A stretch of DNA of 64,000 nucleotides from positions 71,921,762-71,985,761 of the forward strand of contig OX439037.1 in the NCBI GenBank assembly GCA_949317995.1. Direction: 5' to 3'. The notes under the pieces were generated by a model. The model was not told where the DNA came from. It was given only the letters and a program-made list of their open reading frames with translations, and did no database searches. Source of the DNA: Acholoe squamosa. Its lineage: Eukaryota > Annelida > Polychaeta > Phyllodocida > Polynoidae. This document shows, piece after piece, positions 63,621 to 64,000 of this stretch (its first letter is position 1; every line of letters starts with the position of its first letter). The translations under genes were made by a program, and so were the position numbers.

Positions 63621-64000
63621 AGTGCCACGATTTTTTCCCTGTGTATATTTGTGATAAACCACGCAGGTCTATTTAAAGTTACATATCCTTGCCTGTGTAT
63701 ATATGGAGCACGGAAAACCAATGTACACCACACACTTCAAGGCCGACTCCTGTGGGTTGGCTACAGACCCTTATCAGGCCTCCCCACACAACTCGACATG
63801 TTGTGACGTCATCGACAGTAATTAAGGATGGGTGCAGTGGGAAGAGGTTGCACACTTGGCAAAGAAACATTTTTTCACATCAAAAATTGTTTTAAAATGT
63901 TTGTTTAATAAAAAACGGTTTCGAAGTCCCCCCCACCTGCAAACATGGAAAACGTTTCCTTCATAGCTTTGTCAGCTAATCAAAAGGCTTGCCGTACCAT

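Larger units (their letters stand above)
60599..64000 (+). other. start of the next ROS1 intron, to window end
   Basis: No exon completing FN3-4 was found. It holds two tRNA-like segments, a perfect 24-bp hairpin, family C copies at 62160-62415 and 63337-63620, and a (TA)n run at 62464-62530. The last 380 bp have no recognisable content. Confidence 0.6.

Overview
The window is a piece of animal nuclear DNA. It holds spliced coding exons with GT/AG borders and consistent phases, long introns, abundant small inverted-repeat transposons, minisatellites and tRNA-like fragments. Nothing prokaryotic or organellar is visible: no operons, rRNA or CRISPR. An AT-leaning, MITE-rich genome with multi-kilobase introns suits a marine invertebrate such as an echinoderm, hemichordate, lancelet or lophotrochozoan. 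I cannot fix the species.

One protein-coding gene is supported: the 5' part of a ROS1/sevenless receptor tyrosine kinase gene on the + strand. I can join 18 exons from 10071 to 60598 into one uninterrupted 954-codon frame, with matching splice phases at all 17 junctions. Domain order follows vertebrate ROS1: short Cys-rich N-terminus (residues 1-48), FN3-1 (about 49-148), FN3-2 (149-251), first YWTD-type beta-propeller (252-526), FN3-3 (527-626), second propeller (627-894), and the first half of FN3-4 (895-954). The signal-peptide exon was not found. The rest of the ectodomain, the membrane segment and the kinase must lie downstream of the window. The exons from 42542 onward are secure; the three upstream ones (57, 27 and 61 nt) are inferred from phase and Cys pattern.

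Layout. 1-10070: non-coding, with a broken LINE reverse transcriptase, two inverted copies of a G-rich MITE and a MITE with a minisatellite core. 10128-37650: a 27.5-kb first visible intron with MITEs, a Mutator-like element with a 9-bp target duplication, minisatellites and most copies of a strongly over-represented 9-mer (GAGCAGCTC). 37651-42541: two small exons and a promoter-like block. 42542-54949: the exon-dense part. 54950-60419: a 5.5-kb intron. 60420-60598: last visible exon. 60599-64000: intron with tRNA-like sequences, a perfect hairpin and MITEs.

The most unusual structure is at 42730-43345. The last 30 nt of the FN3-1 exon plus its 5' splice site have been amplified into 14 exact 44-bp tandem copies, which gives 14 competing candidate donors. 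All three forward frames stay open, the array contains no AG, and every third donor restores the reading phase of the next exon.
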